A stretch of 15,137 bases of DNA from Bog-793 sp050014835 (GTDB taxonomy: Bacteria > Actinomycetota > Acidimicrobiia > Acidimicrobiales > Bog-793). A program made the position numbers and the translations under genes. The notes under the pieces were generated by a model. That model searched no databases and was not told the DNA's origin. It worked only from the letters and a program-made list of their open reading frames with translations. This document shows positions 6,892 to 14,882 of the stretch, one piece after another (within the stretch, counting starts at the first letter, position 1; the number at the start of each line of letters is the position of its first letter). The stretch lies in NCBI GenBank assembly GCA_050014835.1, contig JBEKCO010000042.1, positions 1-15,137 of the forward strand, in the 5' to 3' direction.

Positions 6892-7452
6892 GTGCTGGTC
6901 TGGATGGATCTCGAGATGACCGGGCTCGATCCGTCGCGGCACGTCATCGTCGAGATCGCGACGCTCGTCACGGACGACGAGCTCGGGATCGTCGCCGAGG
7001 GACCCGATCTCGTTGTCGCCGCGTCGCCGGAAGACCTCGCGCAGATGGACGACGTCGTGCGGACGATGCACACCGAATCGGGATTGCTCGCCGCCATCAC
7101 ATCGTCGACCGTGACCTTGGCCGACGCCGGCGCCGCGACGCTCGATTTCATCAAGAGCCACGCGCCGGAGCCGAGACGGGTGCCGCTGTGCGGGAACTCG
7201 ATCGGGGTCGACCGCCGTTTCCTCGCCCGGCACCTTCCGGAGATCGAGGAGTACCTCCATTACCGGTCAATCGACGTCTCGACGGTGAAAGAGCTCTGCA
7301 AGCGCTGGCATCCGTCCCTTTACGGCCATGCGCCGAAGAAGGCGGGGACCCACCGCGCCCTTGACGACGTCCGGGAGAGCGTCGCTGAACTCAGGTACTA
7401 CCGGAATGACTTCTTCAAGCTTCCTGACACCACACAACCCGACGGCAGGTAA
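6892..7452 (+). CDS. orn: Oligoribonuclease (DEDDh 3'-5' exoribonuclease)
   Basis: It degrades RNA fragments of two to five nucleotides to mononucleotides, the last step of RNA turnover, and family members also clear pGpG from c-di-GMP breakdown. The 186-residue length is typical. The DEDDh residues are visible: Asp6 and Glu8 in WMDLEMTGLD, Asp107 in GNSIGVDRRFL, His154 and Asp159 in HRALDDVRES. The GTG at 6892 is preferred because the fold starts at once (MLVWMDLEMTG) and no earlier in-frame start is apparent. It is divergent from dut with a 66-bp gap. Confidence 0.96.
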   Translation: MLVWMDLEMTGLDPSRHVIVEIATLVTDDELGIVAEGPDLVVAASPEDLAQMDDVVRTMHTESGLLAAITSSTVTLADAGAATLDFIKSHAPEPRRVPLCGNSIGVDRRFLARHLPEIEEYLHYRSIDVSTVKELCKRWHPSLYGHAPKKAGTHRALDDVRESVAELRYYRNDFFKLPDTTQPDGR

Positions 7453-7483
7453 GGCTTTCGGCGGGTCACAGCTTGGGGGAATA

Positions 7484-7504
7484 CGTGTCATTTCGAATGA
7501 CGCG
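7484..7504. promoter_or_regulatory. Near-perfect palindrome/hairpin between orn and the regulator gene
   Basis: GTCATT (7487-7492) and AATGAC (7496-7501) are separated by TCG. With a G-T wobble and two further pairs the RNA stem is 9 bp with a 3-nt loop. It begins 32 nt after the orn stop and lies about 80 nt before the response-regulator ATG, so it could be the end of the orn transcript or an operator for the signalling genes. It has no U-run, which argues against an intrinsic terminator. Nothing else stands out in the 132-bp gap. Confidence 0.4.
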
Positions 7505-7584
7505 GCTGGGTCATGCACCTCACCACATATGAGAGGAAGCTCACGCGAGGACGATTCCCCAGTCCACAAGGTGAGTGATCCACC

Positions 7585-8391
7585 ATGCAAAACGTTGTCG
7601 AGGTAGAGGCACCCGAAGAGGGCAGGCACGCGGTGGCGGATTTGCTGTTCGACGATGTCGAATACGTGAACACGGCGCCCGAGCGTGAGATCATCGGATT
7701 TGTGGAACCTTCCGGCGAAGCGAATCCCCAGAAGGCCGTGGGGGAGCGAATCCGGGTTGGCATCGTCGACGACCACGCCATGGTTGCCGAGGGTCTCGGG
7801 GTTCTCCTCCGCGAGCAGCGTGATCTCGAGATTGTTGGCATCGCCGCGACGGTCGCCGAGGCGATCGAGCTCGTGGATCGGCGACACCCCCACGTTCTTC
7901 TCCTCGACTACCGGCTCCCGGACGGGGACGGCGCGACGGCGGCGACCGAGATCCTGCGACGCTGGCCGTCGACGAAGGTCGTCATGCTGTCGGCCGCCGG
8001 CGGGGACGAGCTTCTCGCCCGTTCGATCGAGGCGGGCTGTTCGGGATTCCTGCCCAAGGACCGGAGCGGTCAGGAGGTCGTCAGTGCCGTCCGTGCCGCC
8101 TACCGCGGCGAGTCGCTGATCCCAACGACCGTGCTCGTCGGGCTGCTCGATCGTCTGCGTCGGGCACCGCAGGGCAAGGCCGGAGACCTCACGCATCGAG
8201 AGTTCGAGGTGCTGCGCCTGCTCGCCAAGGGAATGTCGACCGAAGGGATCAGCTCGCTGCTGTTCCTTTCGGAACACACCGTGCGCAACCACGTGCGCAA
8301 CATCCTCGCGAAGCTCGGCGCGCACTCGAAGCTGGAAGCTGTGGCCGTGGCGGCGCGGGACGGCATCATCACGCTCGAAGACCGGAAGTAA
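7585..8391 (+). CDS. NarL/LuxR-family response regulator with N-terminal extension
   Basis: This is a 268-residue transcription factor of a two-component system. The receiver domain runs from about residue 57 (IRVGIVDDHAMVAEGL) to 175, with acidic pocket Asp62 and Asp63, phosphoacceptor Asp108 in VLLLDYRLPDG, Ser136 and Lys158. The LuxR-type helix-turn-helix lies at about 200-260 (LTHREFEVLRLLAKGMSTEGIS, then SEHTVRNHVRNILAKLGAHSK). The first 55 residues are an acidic extension unlike the usual NarL start. The ATG at 7585 is preferred because AAGGTGA lies 10 nt upstream. A GTG at 7738 would give a standard-length protein but has a poorly spaced ribosome site. The next gene begins 1 nt after the stop, so the two are co-translated. 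The likely partner is the histidine kinase encoded convergently nearby. Confidence 0.93.
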   Translation: MQNVVEVEAPEEGRHAVADLLFDDVEYVNTAPEREIIGFVEPSGEANPQKAVGERIRVGIVDDHAMVAEGLGVLLREQRDLEIVGIAATVAEAIELVDRRHPHVLLLDYRLPDGDGATAATEILRRWPSTKVVMLSAAGGDELLARSIEAGCSGFLPKDRSGQEVVSAVRAAYRGESLIPTTVLVGLLDRLRRAPQGKAGDLTHREFEVLRLLAKGMSTEGISSLLFLSEHTVRNHVRNILAKLGAHSKLEAVAVAARDGIITLEDRK

Positions 8392-8392
8392 C

Positions 8393-8806
8393 ATGTTCCG
8401 CTCCTCCGAGCGGCGCATCACAGTCGTGCTTGCCGATGACCAAGACGCGATCATCGGCGCGCTCCGGCGGCTCTTCGCCGAACAACCGGACATCGAGCTG
8501 GTTGGCGAGGGGCGCAATGCCGAAGAGGCTCTCAAGTTGTGCATGGAGCACGAGCCCGACGTCGCGGTGCTCGACGTGCGCATGCCGCAGGGCGGTGGCG
8601 CCGTCGCCGCAATCGAGATCAGGAGCCGTGGTTTGAAAACTCGCGTTGTCGCGCTGTCAGCGTTCGAAGACAACGCGACACGCGATCAAATGATGGCGTG
8701 CGGGGCCGTTTCCTACGTCCTGAAGGACCGTCCGGTGACCGAACTGCTGAAGGCGATCCGCGACGCCGCGGGGAGCGCGTCTCAGGGCGCGGGCGTCGCC
8801 AGTTAG
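8393..8806 (+). CDS. Stand-alone receiver-domain protein (single-domain response regulator)
   Basis: The 137-residue protein consists of one receiver domain and has no output domain. The pocket is complete: Asp15 and Asp16 in VVLADDQ, phosphoacceptor Asp61 in VAVLDVRMPQGG, Ser89 in VALSAF and Lys111 in VLKDR. It should therefore accept phosphate and act as a phosphate sink, a phosphorelay intermediate or a protein-binding switch. It starts 1 nt after the stop of the full-length response regulator, which indicates one transcript and translational coupling. Its stop overlaps the stop of the convergent kinase gene. The C-terminus is a short Ala/Gly/Ser tail. Its role relative to the neighbouring regulator is inferred. 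Confidence 0.9.
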   Translation: MFRSSERRITVVLADDQDAIIGALRRLFAEQPDIELVGEGRNAEEALKLCMEHEPDVAVLDVRMPQGGGAVAAIEIRSRGLKTRVVALSAFEDNATRDQMMACGAVSYVLKDRPVTELLKAIRDAAGSASQGAGVAS

Positions 8807-10440
8807 TCGGTCGCGCGCGGGATCCAAACCCGGACCGTCGTTCCGGCGCCGGGCGTCGACGAGATCTCGAAGTTCCCGCCGGCCCGTTCCGCCCGTTCCC
8901 TCATCGACGCGACGCCGATGTGCCCGGGGACGATCTGGGCCGCGTTGTCCATCCCGATACCGTCGTCCGCCACCGTGAGCGCGATGCCGCCTTGGCTGTC
9001 AAGCACGCTGACCGTGACGTTGCGCGCGTCAGCGTGCTTGCGCGAGTTCGTGAGTGCCTCAGTCGTGATGCGGAAAAGGGTGATCGCCTCGTCTGGAGTG
9101 GGTTCTTTCTCCAGCGAGCTGTCGAAGCGAATATGCGGGCCACCTGCCGCCTCGTAGCGGCGGATGAACTCGGTCAGGGATTCGGTGAGTCCGCCGAGAT
9201 GGAGGGCGGGCGGGTGGAGTTCGAACAGGAGGGTGCGCATCTGCTCGATGGACAGCGCGATGGCCTTTTTCAGATCGTCGACGACGTTGAGGGCGCTTTC
9301 GTCCGTTAACCGGCCCTCGAGGATCTGCATCTGGATCGAGAGCGCGATGAGGGTCTGCAGCGGGTCGTCGTGGACCTCGTCGGCGATGCGCCGGCGCTCG
9401 TTCTCCTGGGCCCGCAGCAGCAGCTGCGCCAATTCGGCGCGCTGCTCGTCGAGTCGCCGCTGCTCGGAGACGTCCTGCGCGAGCGCGAGGACGATGCGGG
9501 GACCGCCGCGCTCGGGCACGACGGCCGCCGCCGTCACGATGGCGTGCACGGTCTCGCCGTCCGGACGCCGATACCGGGTCTCGAAGACCGCCGACGTCGT
9601 GTTTCCGGATAGGAGCGCGCCGAATGCGGCGCCCGCCTTCTCGACGTCGTCAGGGAAGACGAGTTCGTCGAGGTGCCTTCCGACGAGGTCCTGCCGGGAC
9701 CGGCCGAGCATGCCGGCCAGGGCGGTGTTCGCCGCCTGGTAGGTGCCGTCGGGCCCGACGACCGCGAGACCGATCGAGAGCTCGTTGGAGACCTCGCCGA
9801 GTACGCCGACGCGAGCGCGGAGTCGTTCGCGCAGGGCGTAGACGACCCCGCCGAGGACGACGACCACCGCCGCGGTGACGATCCACTCCCGGGCCGGGAG
9901 CGACGCGTCGGGATGGGCGAACCGTCCGGTTGCCCCGAAGATCGCTCCCGGAACGGCCGCGGCGTAGAAGTCCTCGGCGAGAGCGACGGGGGCGGGCAAC
10001 ACGGCGAAGGCGGTCGGGCCGAACAAGCACAGCAGGGCGACGGCGCTTCCCGCCGGGAGGAGGTAGACGTCGGCGCCGATCCATGACGTCCCCAGGGTGG
10101 CGAGGCCGACGAGCGCGCCTGAGCCGAGCGATGGGTTCGTGCGGATGAGGATCGCGCCGAATCCGGCGGCGACGAAGCCGGAGATGAGCATCGCGAGACG
10201 GCCGTCGTTTCCGAGGCCGGGCAGCGGGGCGAGCACGAGCGTCACGAGCGCCCCCGAGGCGTAGAGCGCGCCGATGAACCGTCCCGACTCCGGCGGCCGG
10301 GGATCGCCGGCCGACCCAACCGCCGAGATCAGCCAGTTCCCCTGTCGACCAATCGAGCTCATCGGCCAGATCCCGATCGATCCGTCACGGCGCTCGTTGA
10401 TCGGGGACGCCCTCCCCGGGTCTCGGTGAGAAAAAGGCAT
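8803..10440 (-). CDS. Membrane-bound PAS sensor histidine kinase, NarX/DegS type
   Basis: With the ATG at 10440 the product has 545 residues. About six hydrophobic helices (residues 55-200) form a sensor with little extracytoplasmic sequence. A PAS domain follows at about 215-330 (NELSIGLAVVGPDGTYQAAN). The HisKA_3 dimerisation region has the motif ERRRIADEVHDDPLQTL with phospho-accepting His357. The HATPase domain carries TTEALTNSRKHA (N box), VADDGIGMD, GHIGVASMRERAERAGG and GAGTTVRV. This kinase class normally phosphorylates NarL-type regulators, such as the one encoded convergently. The start was chosen for GGAG at 10445-10448 and an upstream TAGGGT box. A longer GTG start at 10563 (586 residues) and an ATG at 10362 (519 residues) are alternatives; the extra N-terminus lacks recognisable features. 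Confidence 0.92.
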   Translation of the reverse strand: MPFSHRDPGRASPINERRDGSIGIWPMSSIGRQGNWLISAVGSAGDPRPPESGRFIGALYASGALVTLVLAPLPGLGNDGRLAMLISGFVAAGFGAILIRTNPSLGSGALVGLATLGTSWIGADVYLLPAGSAVALLCLFGPTAFAVLPAPVALAEDFYAAAVPGAIFGATGRFAHPDASLPAREWIVTAAVVVVLGGVVYALRERLRARVGVLGEVSNELSIGLAVVGPDGTYQAANTALAGMLGRSRQDLVGRHLDELVFPDDVEKAGAAFGALLSGNTTSAVFETRYRRPDGETVHAIVTAAAVVPERGGPRIVLALAQDVSEQRRLDEQRAELAQLLLRAQENERRRIADEVHDDPLQTLIALSIQMQILEGRLTDESALNVVDDLKKAIALSIEQMRTLLFELHPPALHLGGLTESLTEFIRRYEAAGGPHIRFDSSLEKEPTPDEAITLFRITTEALTNSRKHADARNVTVSVLDSQGGIALTVADDGIGMDNAAQIVPGHIGVASMRERAERAGGNFEISSTPGAGTTVRVWIPRATD

Positions 10441-10456
10441 GCTTCTCCGTGAAAAG

Positions 10457-10462
10457 ACCCTA
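10457..10462 (-). promoter_or_regulatory. Candidate -10 box for the histidine kinase gene
   Basis: On the minus strand TAGGGT lies 16 nt before the ATG at 10440. It would give a very short leader holding the GGAG ribosome site, consistent with that start choice. No -35 is clear. The divergent gap to the GNAT/ligase gene also contains a small palindrome, GACAC-TT-GTGTC (10559-10570), which may be chance. Confidence 0.35.
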
Positions 10463-10621
10463 CCGTCTCGTGGCGCGCCGACCCGGGACAACCGTCGGCG
10501 ACCAGGCGGTCGCGCCGGGGACGCCGACCGGTCCGCGGCCGGCTGACAGGGGACTTGTGACACTTGTGTCGCGAACGACGGCGCGTCAGCATCCAGCCGG
10601 AGCGTCGTGAGGAGGCCGAAG

Positions 10622-13375
10622 GTGAGCGTTTCTGACCGTGGGGCGTCCGCGCACGGCGCGCCGAGCGGGTATCCGGCTTCCTGGGAGGGCGATTCCCTGC
10701 TTGTCGACGGCAGGGGGGTTCATCTCCGTCCGATCCTGCCGGACGACGCGGAACGACTCGCGTGCTTCCACCGTTCCTTGACGGCTAGGAGCTCCCACGT
10801 GCGCCTCTTCGGCGCGAAGGAACGCCCCGCCGCGTCCGATTTCACGAAGCTCGCCCACGTCGATTACGTCGACACGATGGCGCTCGTCGCATCGGTTGGG
10901 GATCAGATCATCGGCGTCGCGCGCTACATCCGTCTCGCGACCAGCGAGGAAGCCGACGTCTCGTTCGTCGTCGCCGACGAGTACCAAGGCAAGGGCGTGG
11001 GGACGCTCCTTCTGGAGAGCCTCGCCTGTTACGCGCGGGAGAAGGGGATCAGCGCGTTCCTCGCCGACACCCTGCCCGAGAACTCGGTCATGCTCGGCAT
11101 GTTCGAGGACGCGGGGATGAGCGAGGCGAGCACGCTCGTCCAAGGGGTTGTCCGGGTGCGGCTCGACCTCACGCCAACCGCGTCGTACTTCGAGCGTCGG
11201 GAGGAGCGCGAGCGTGTCGCGACGGCGGCAAGTGTCGCCTCGTTCCTGTGCCCTGCCTCCATCGCGGTGATCGGAGCCGGCCGACGTCCCGGCGGGATCG
11301 GCCACCAGATCGTCCGGTCGCTCCTCGCCGGCGACTTCGCCGGGATCGTCTATCCGGTGAACCCACAGGCCCGCTCGGTCTGCGGTGTACGCGCCTATGC
11401 CTCGGTCGGCGAACTTCCGAGTCCGGTTGACCTCGGCGTTATCGCCGTGCCGCCGTCCGGAGTTCTCAGGGTGGTCGAGGAGTCCGCCGCCGCAGGGCTG
11501 CGCGCTCTCGTCATCATCACGTCGGGATTCGGCGAGACGGGCCACGATGGAGCCTCGCTCGAGAACGCCCTCCTCGACGTCGCCCGGCACGCCGGCATGC
11601 GGATCGTAGGGCCGAACTGCCTCGGCGTGAGCAGTACCGACCCGGAAATCCGCTGCAACGCGACGTTCTCGCCCGTAGCCCCGGTGCGCGGGCGGGTCGG
11701 GCTCTACTCCCAATCAGGCGCTGTGGGCATCGTGCTGCTCGAGGAGTCGTCGAGAGCCGGGATCGGCGTCTCGAACTTCGTCTCGGTGGGCAACAAGATC
11801 GACATCAGTGGCAACGACCTCCTGTGCTTCTGGGAGGACGATCCCGCGACCGAGGTGATCGCGCTCTATCTCGAGTCGTTTGGCAATCCGAGGAAGTTCT
11901 TACGGATCGCGCGCCGCGTCGCCCGCAAGAAGCCGATCGTTGCCCTGAAAGCCGGGAGGACCGTCGCCGGCGTGCGCGGCGCCCGGTCGCACACCGCCGC
12001 CGCGGCGACGCCGACGGTGGCGTCGGACGCCCTGCTCTCGGCCGCTGGCGTCATCGCCGTCGGAGGACTCGACGAGCTCCTCGACGTCATCGCGCTGCTC
12101 GGCGCGGCCCCGCTGCCGAAGGGACGGCGGGTCGCCCTCGTCGGCAACTCGGGTGGGCCGCTCATCCTCGCGGCGGACGCTTGCACGACGACCGGCCTCG
12201 TCGTGCCCGAGCTGGGCGAGGCGACACAGCAGATCCTGCGCGAGTCGCTGAGCCCGGCGAGCGCTGTCGCCAACCCCATCGACACGACGGCGGTGGGAGG
12301 AGGAGCAGATCTCAGGACGGGATTGCGCGTCGCCCTCGCCGCTGACGAGATCGATGCGGCGATCGCCGTCGTGACGCCGCTCATCTCGTTGACGCGCGAG
12401 CAGGCGCTCGACGAGATCGACCTCGTCGCGCGTGACAGCGCGAAGCCGATCATCGCTTGCATTTTCGGCGAGCCGGTCCCGTCCGAGATCAGCCGGATGG
12501 GCGGGGCCCGCTTCACCGTCGTGCCGTCGCCGGATCGGGCGGCCGCGGCGATGGAACGCGCCGCCTCGTACGCCGAGTGGCGGTCACGACCTGAGTCAAG
12601 CCCGGCCGAAGCCCCCGGCGTCGATCTCGCCGCGGCGCGCGCGATCGTCACCGACTTCCTGGCAAGGAACCCGGAAGGCGGCTGGCTCGACGTCGGCAGC
12701 ATCGTGGGCGTCCTCAAGTCGTTCGGCATCGCGTTCGCCGAGACGGTCGCCGCTCGGACGGTCGAGGAAGCCATCGAGGCCGCCCGGGAGATGGGCTATC
12801 CCGTCGCGCTGAAAGCCGAGGGCGCCACCATCGTCCACAAGACCGAGGCCGGCGGGGTCGCGCTCGGCCTTGGCTCCGACGACGACCTCGCCGCGGCCTA
12901 CAAAACGATGGCGGATCACCTCGGCACCCAGCTCGAGGGTGTTGCCGTTCAGCGGATGATCCCCGCCGGAGTCGAGACGACCGTCGGGTTGTCGGTCGAT
13001 CCCGCGTTCGGCCCGCTGCTGATGTTCGGGCTCGGGGGCGTCGTCACCGAGCTGCTTGGCGACCACGAGTTCACGGTGCCGCCGCTTTCCGAGGACGACT
13101 CCTCGCGGTTCGTCGAGGCGATCCGCGGAGCGCCGCTTCTCCACGGTTATCGGGGGTCGGCGCCGGTGGCGATCGACCGGCTGAAAGACGTCATCATCCG
13201 GGTGAGCTGCATCGCCGAGGGGATGCCGGAAGTGGTCGAGCTCGACCTCAACCCGGTGTTCGCCACTCCGACCGAGGCGATCGCCGTCGACTGCCGGGTG
13301 CGCGTCGCCCCGCGGCCGCTCGGCCCGGAGGCCTACTTGCGGATCCTGCGGCGTCCCGTTCCGCCGGTGGCCTGA
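10622..13375 (+). CDS. GNAT acetyltransferase fused to ADP-forming acyl-CoA synthetase
   Basis: This 917-residue fusion is related to Pat/PatZ protein lysine acetyltransferases and to ADP-forming acetyl-CoA synthetases. Residues 20-185 are a GNAT domain whose acetyl-CoA loop reads VADEYQGKGVGTLLLE. A CoA-binding domain begins near 208 (FLCPASIAVIGAGRRPGGIG). A succinyl-CoA-ligase-like domain follows (GLYSQSGAVG near 360, then RSHTAAA with His457, the expected phospho-His). A second flavodoxin-like ligase domain and a C-terminal ATP-grasp domain from about 700 (YPVALKAEGATIVHKTEAGGV; VELDLNPVF) complete it. It could make acyl-CoA from acid, ATP and CoA, acetylate proteins such as AMP-forming acetyl-CoA synthetase, or both. 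GTG 10622 is chosen because GGAGG lies at 10611-10615; an in-frame GTG at 10607 would sit upstream of that site. Confidence 0.93.
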   Translation: MSVSDRGASAHGAPSGYPASWEGDSLLVDGRGVHLRPILPDDAERLACFHRSLTARSSHVRLFGAKERPAASDFTKLAHVDYVDTMALVASVGDQIIGVARYIRLATSEEADVSFVVADEYQGKGVGTLLLESLACYAREKGISAFLADTLPENSVMLGMFEDAGMSEASTLVQGVVRVRLDLTPTASYFERREERERVATAASVASFLCPASIAVIGAGRRPGGIGHQIVRSLLAGDFAGIVYPVNPQARSVCGVRAYASVGELPSPVDLGVIAVPPSGVLRVVEESAAAGLRALVIITSGFGETGHDGASLENALLDVARHAGMRIVGPNCLGVSSTDPEIRCNATFSPVAPVRGRVGLYSQSGAVGIVLLEESSRAGIGVSNFVSVGNKIDISGNDLLCFWEDDPATEVIALYLESFGNPRKFLRIARRVARKKPIVALKAGRTVAGVRGARSHTAAAATPTVASDALLSAAGVIAVGGLDELLDVIALLGAAPLPKGRRVALVGNSGGPLILAADACTTTGLVVPELGEATQQILRESLSPASAVANPIDTTAVGGGADLRTGLRVALAADEIDAAIAVVTPLISLTREQALDEIDLVARDSAKPIIACIFGEPVPSEISRMGGARFTVVPSPDRAAAAMERAASYAEWRSRPESSPAEAPGVDLAAARAIVTDFLARNPEGGWLDVGSIVGVLKSFGIAFAETVAARTVEEAIEAAREMGYPVALKAEGATIVHKTEAGGVALGLGSDDDLAAAYKTMADHLGTQLEGVAVQRMIPAGVETTVGLSVDPAFGPLLMFGLGGVVTELLGDHEFTVPPLSEDDSSRFVEAIRGAPLLHGYRGSAPVAIDRLKDVIIRVSCIAEGMPEVVELDLNPVFATPTEAIAVDCRVRVAPRPLGPEAYLRILRRPVPPVA

Positions 13376-13468
13376 ACCTCCGCTGCCGCGGGACGGGACC
13401 GCCGGTGGGCACTGCCTTCCGTCCGGCAGAACCTTCGTTCGGCCGCGCGATCGGCGCGCCGACCGTCG

Positions 13469-13474
13469 TAGCCT
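13469..13474 (+). promoter_or_regulatory. Candidate -10 box for a leaderless msrA transcript
   Basis: TAGCCT fits TAnnnT and ends 6 nt before the msrA ATG, and no Shine-Dalgarno sequence precedes the gene. The rest of the 105-bp gap from the ligase gene shows no terminator and no clear -35. Confidence 0.42.
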
Positions 13475-13480
13475 CGCGAC

Positions 13481-14143
13481 ATGGCGTTATTCGAGTCCCG
13501 CAAACAAGAGCTGGTCGACCCAGCGCGCGCGCTTTCGGGCCGCGCCCAACCGATTCTCTCCCCGGGGATTCACGAGGTCCTCAAGACCAGGATCGGTGAA
13601 TCATTCCCCGCGGGGATGGAGCGCGCCCTTTTCGGGATGGGGTGCTTCTGGGGCGCCGAACGGATCTTCTGGCAGACACCGGGCGTCTACACGACGGCGG
13701 TCGGCTACGCCGGCGGCTTCACCCCGAACCCGACCTACGAGGAGGTTTGCTCGGGCAGGACGGGCCACGCCGAAGTCGTGCTCATCGTGTTCGACCCGGA
13801 ACGCACCGGATACGACGCGCTCCTGCGACGCTTCTTCGAGGGCCACGACCCAACCCAGCACATGCGCCAGGGGAACGACGTGGGAACCCAGTACCGGTCG
13901 GCGATCTACACGTTCTCGGAAGTGCAGCGCGGTGAGGCCGTCGCGGCACGGGACCGCTATGCGGAGGTGCTCGCCGCCGCCGGGTTCGGTCCGCCCGCGA
14001 CGGAGATCGCCGCGGCGGGGCTTTTCTACTACGCCGAGGAGTACCACCAGCAGTACCTGGCAAAGAACCCCGGTGGTTACTGCGGCCTGGGCGGCACCGG
14101 CGTCTCCTGCCCGGTCGGGGTTCTCGGCGACGGCCAATCCTGA
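13481..14143 (+). CDS. msrA: Peptide-methionine (S)-S-oxide reductase MsrA
   Basis: It reduces methionine-S-sulfoxide in proteins and free methionine back to methionine and so repairs oxidative damage. The 220-residue length is typical of the longer MsrA form. The catalytic motif is FGMGCFWGAER with Cys55. GYAGGFTPNPTYEEVCSGRTGHAEVV (76-100) and GHDPTQHMRQGNDVGTQYRSAIY (121-143) are hallmark segments, and Cys201 and Cys210 in GGYCGLGGTGVSCP are the expected resolving and recycling cysteines for a thioredoxin-linked cycle. No signal peptide is seen. The ATG fits the family start (MALFESRKQELVDP). No msrB is visible in the window. Expression is probably from its own leaderless promoter. Confidence 0.97.
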   Translation: MALFESRKQELVDPARALSGRAQPILSPGIHEVLKTRIGESFPAGMERALFGMGCFWGAERIFWQTPGVYTTAVGYAGGFTPNPTYEEVCSGRTGHAEVVLIVFDPERTGYDALLRRFFEGHDPTQHMRQGNDVGTQYRSAIYTFSEVQRGEAVAARDRYAEVLAAAGFGPPATEIAAAGLFYYAEEYHQQYLAKNPGGYCGLGGTGVSCPVGVLGDGQS

Positions 14144-14150
14144 CGACGGC

Positions 14151-14178
14151 GGCGTCGGCTCCCGGCGGGGCCGACGCC
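14151..14178 (+). terminator. GC-rich hairpin after msrA (possible terminator)
   Basis: GGCGTCGGC (14151-14159) pairs perfectly with GCCGACGCC (14170-14178) around a 10-nt loop and begins 8 nt after the msrA stop. There is no U-tract, so it is an atypical intrinsic terminator. It may act as a 3'-end stabiliser or in the tractless termination suggested for high-GC bacteria. Confidence 0.5.
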
Positions 14179-14348
14179 GAGCCCGGTGCCCCGACCCGTG
14201 CGCGGGTGATGTCGGCCGTCGCCTTCTCCTGCTCGCTGGTTCAACAGTCGCACCCATCGCGCCCGCCACGAGGGTGGGACAAGGTCGACGCTCCGCGGGC
14301 GCCATCCGCGCGACGGGGCCGGATGGACAAATCGGGAGAATCTTTCGG

Positions 14349-14361
14349 TTTAGTGACTAAA
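14349..14361. promoter_or_regulatory. Perfect 13-bp palindrome TTTAGTGACTAAA (candidate operator)
   Basis: TTTAGT and ACTAAA are exact reverse complements around one G. The site is AT-rich in a GC-rich setting and lies about 655 bp before the last gene and 205 bp after msrA. Such sites suit a dimeric repressor. The sequence is loosely reminiscent of ROK-family sites, but no regulator gene is in view and the controlled promoter is unknown. Confidence 0.35.
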
Positions 14362-14470
14362 GGCGAGCGTGCGCGTCGGCCGGCACACCCCCGGCCCACA
14401 AACATCAAGCTCAACTGGGTGATCGAGACGGCGATGACTCCCTTGCTTGTCACCCGTCATGTCAGTAACG

Positions 14471-14504
14471 TGACACCCCGAAGATTCCGTGAAACCAGGT
14501 GTCA
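14471..14504. repeat. 7-bp inverted repeat TGACACC/GGTGTCA
   Basis: The arms 14471-14477 and 14498-14504 are exact and separated by 20 bp. It could be a hairpin, an operator or a scar of an element end. I see no transposase nearby, so its nature is open. Confidence 0.35.
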
Positions 14505-14882
14505 ATGATCTTTGGAGCTCCCTTCGAGGGGATCCCTGGCTGGCGTACCCGGCCGCGAGGGTTTGCGGAGGACGTCGCGTCCGACATCTCCCGGGTGGGC
14601 GACGCCCATGACGAGCTGATCTTTCCTCTTCTCCGCGGTGCGGGCGAGGGACCGCGTCCCCTATGACGTGGACCGACCGCTCCGCGATGTTCCGTGACGG
14701 ACGACGAGCCATCGCTGCGACTCGCCGGGTGCAATCCGTCGCGACCAGCCGGCGCGCGAGCGCCGTTCTGGCGTGCTGTAAGCAGCCACAAGAAAGGGGG
14801 TCAGCATAAGCGGCTTCGCCCGGTGAGCGTGTCGGATTCACGCGAGACCGGTGCTCGGGAGCGAGTTCCGGGGCACTCTCGT

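Noticed and set aside
7267..8673. 468-codon open frame on the minus strand
   Set aside because: It lies antisense to orn and two clear response regulator genes. It is a GC-bias shadow without family resemblance.
10375..10382. GATCGATC copy resembling the core of the sugar-operon operator
   Set aside because: An 8-bp palindrome of this kind is expected by chance, and it lies inside the kinase gene.
10586..11713. 375-codon minus-strand open frame
   Set aside because: Antisense to the GNAT/ligase fusion, with composition typical of shadow frames.
14206..14508. 100-codon plus-strand open frame
   Set aside because: No ribosome site or family resemblance. It spans the palindrome and the inverted repeat.
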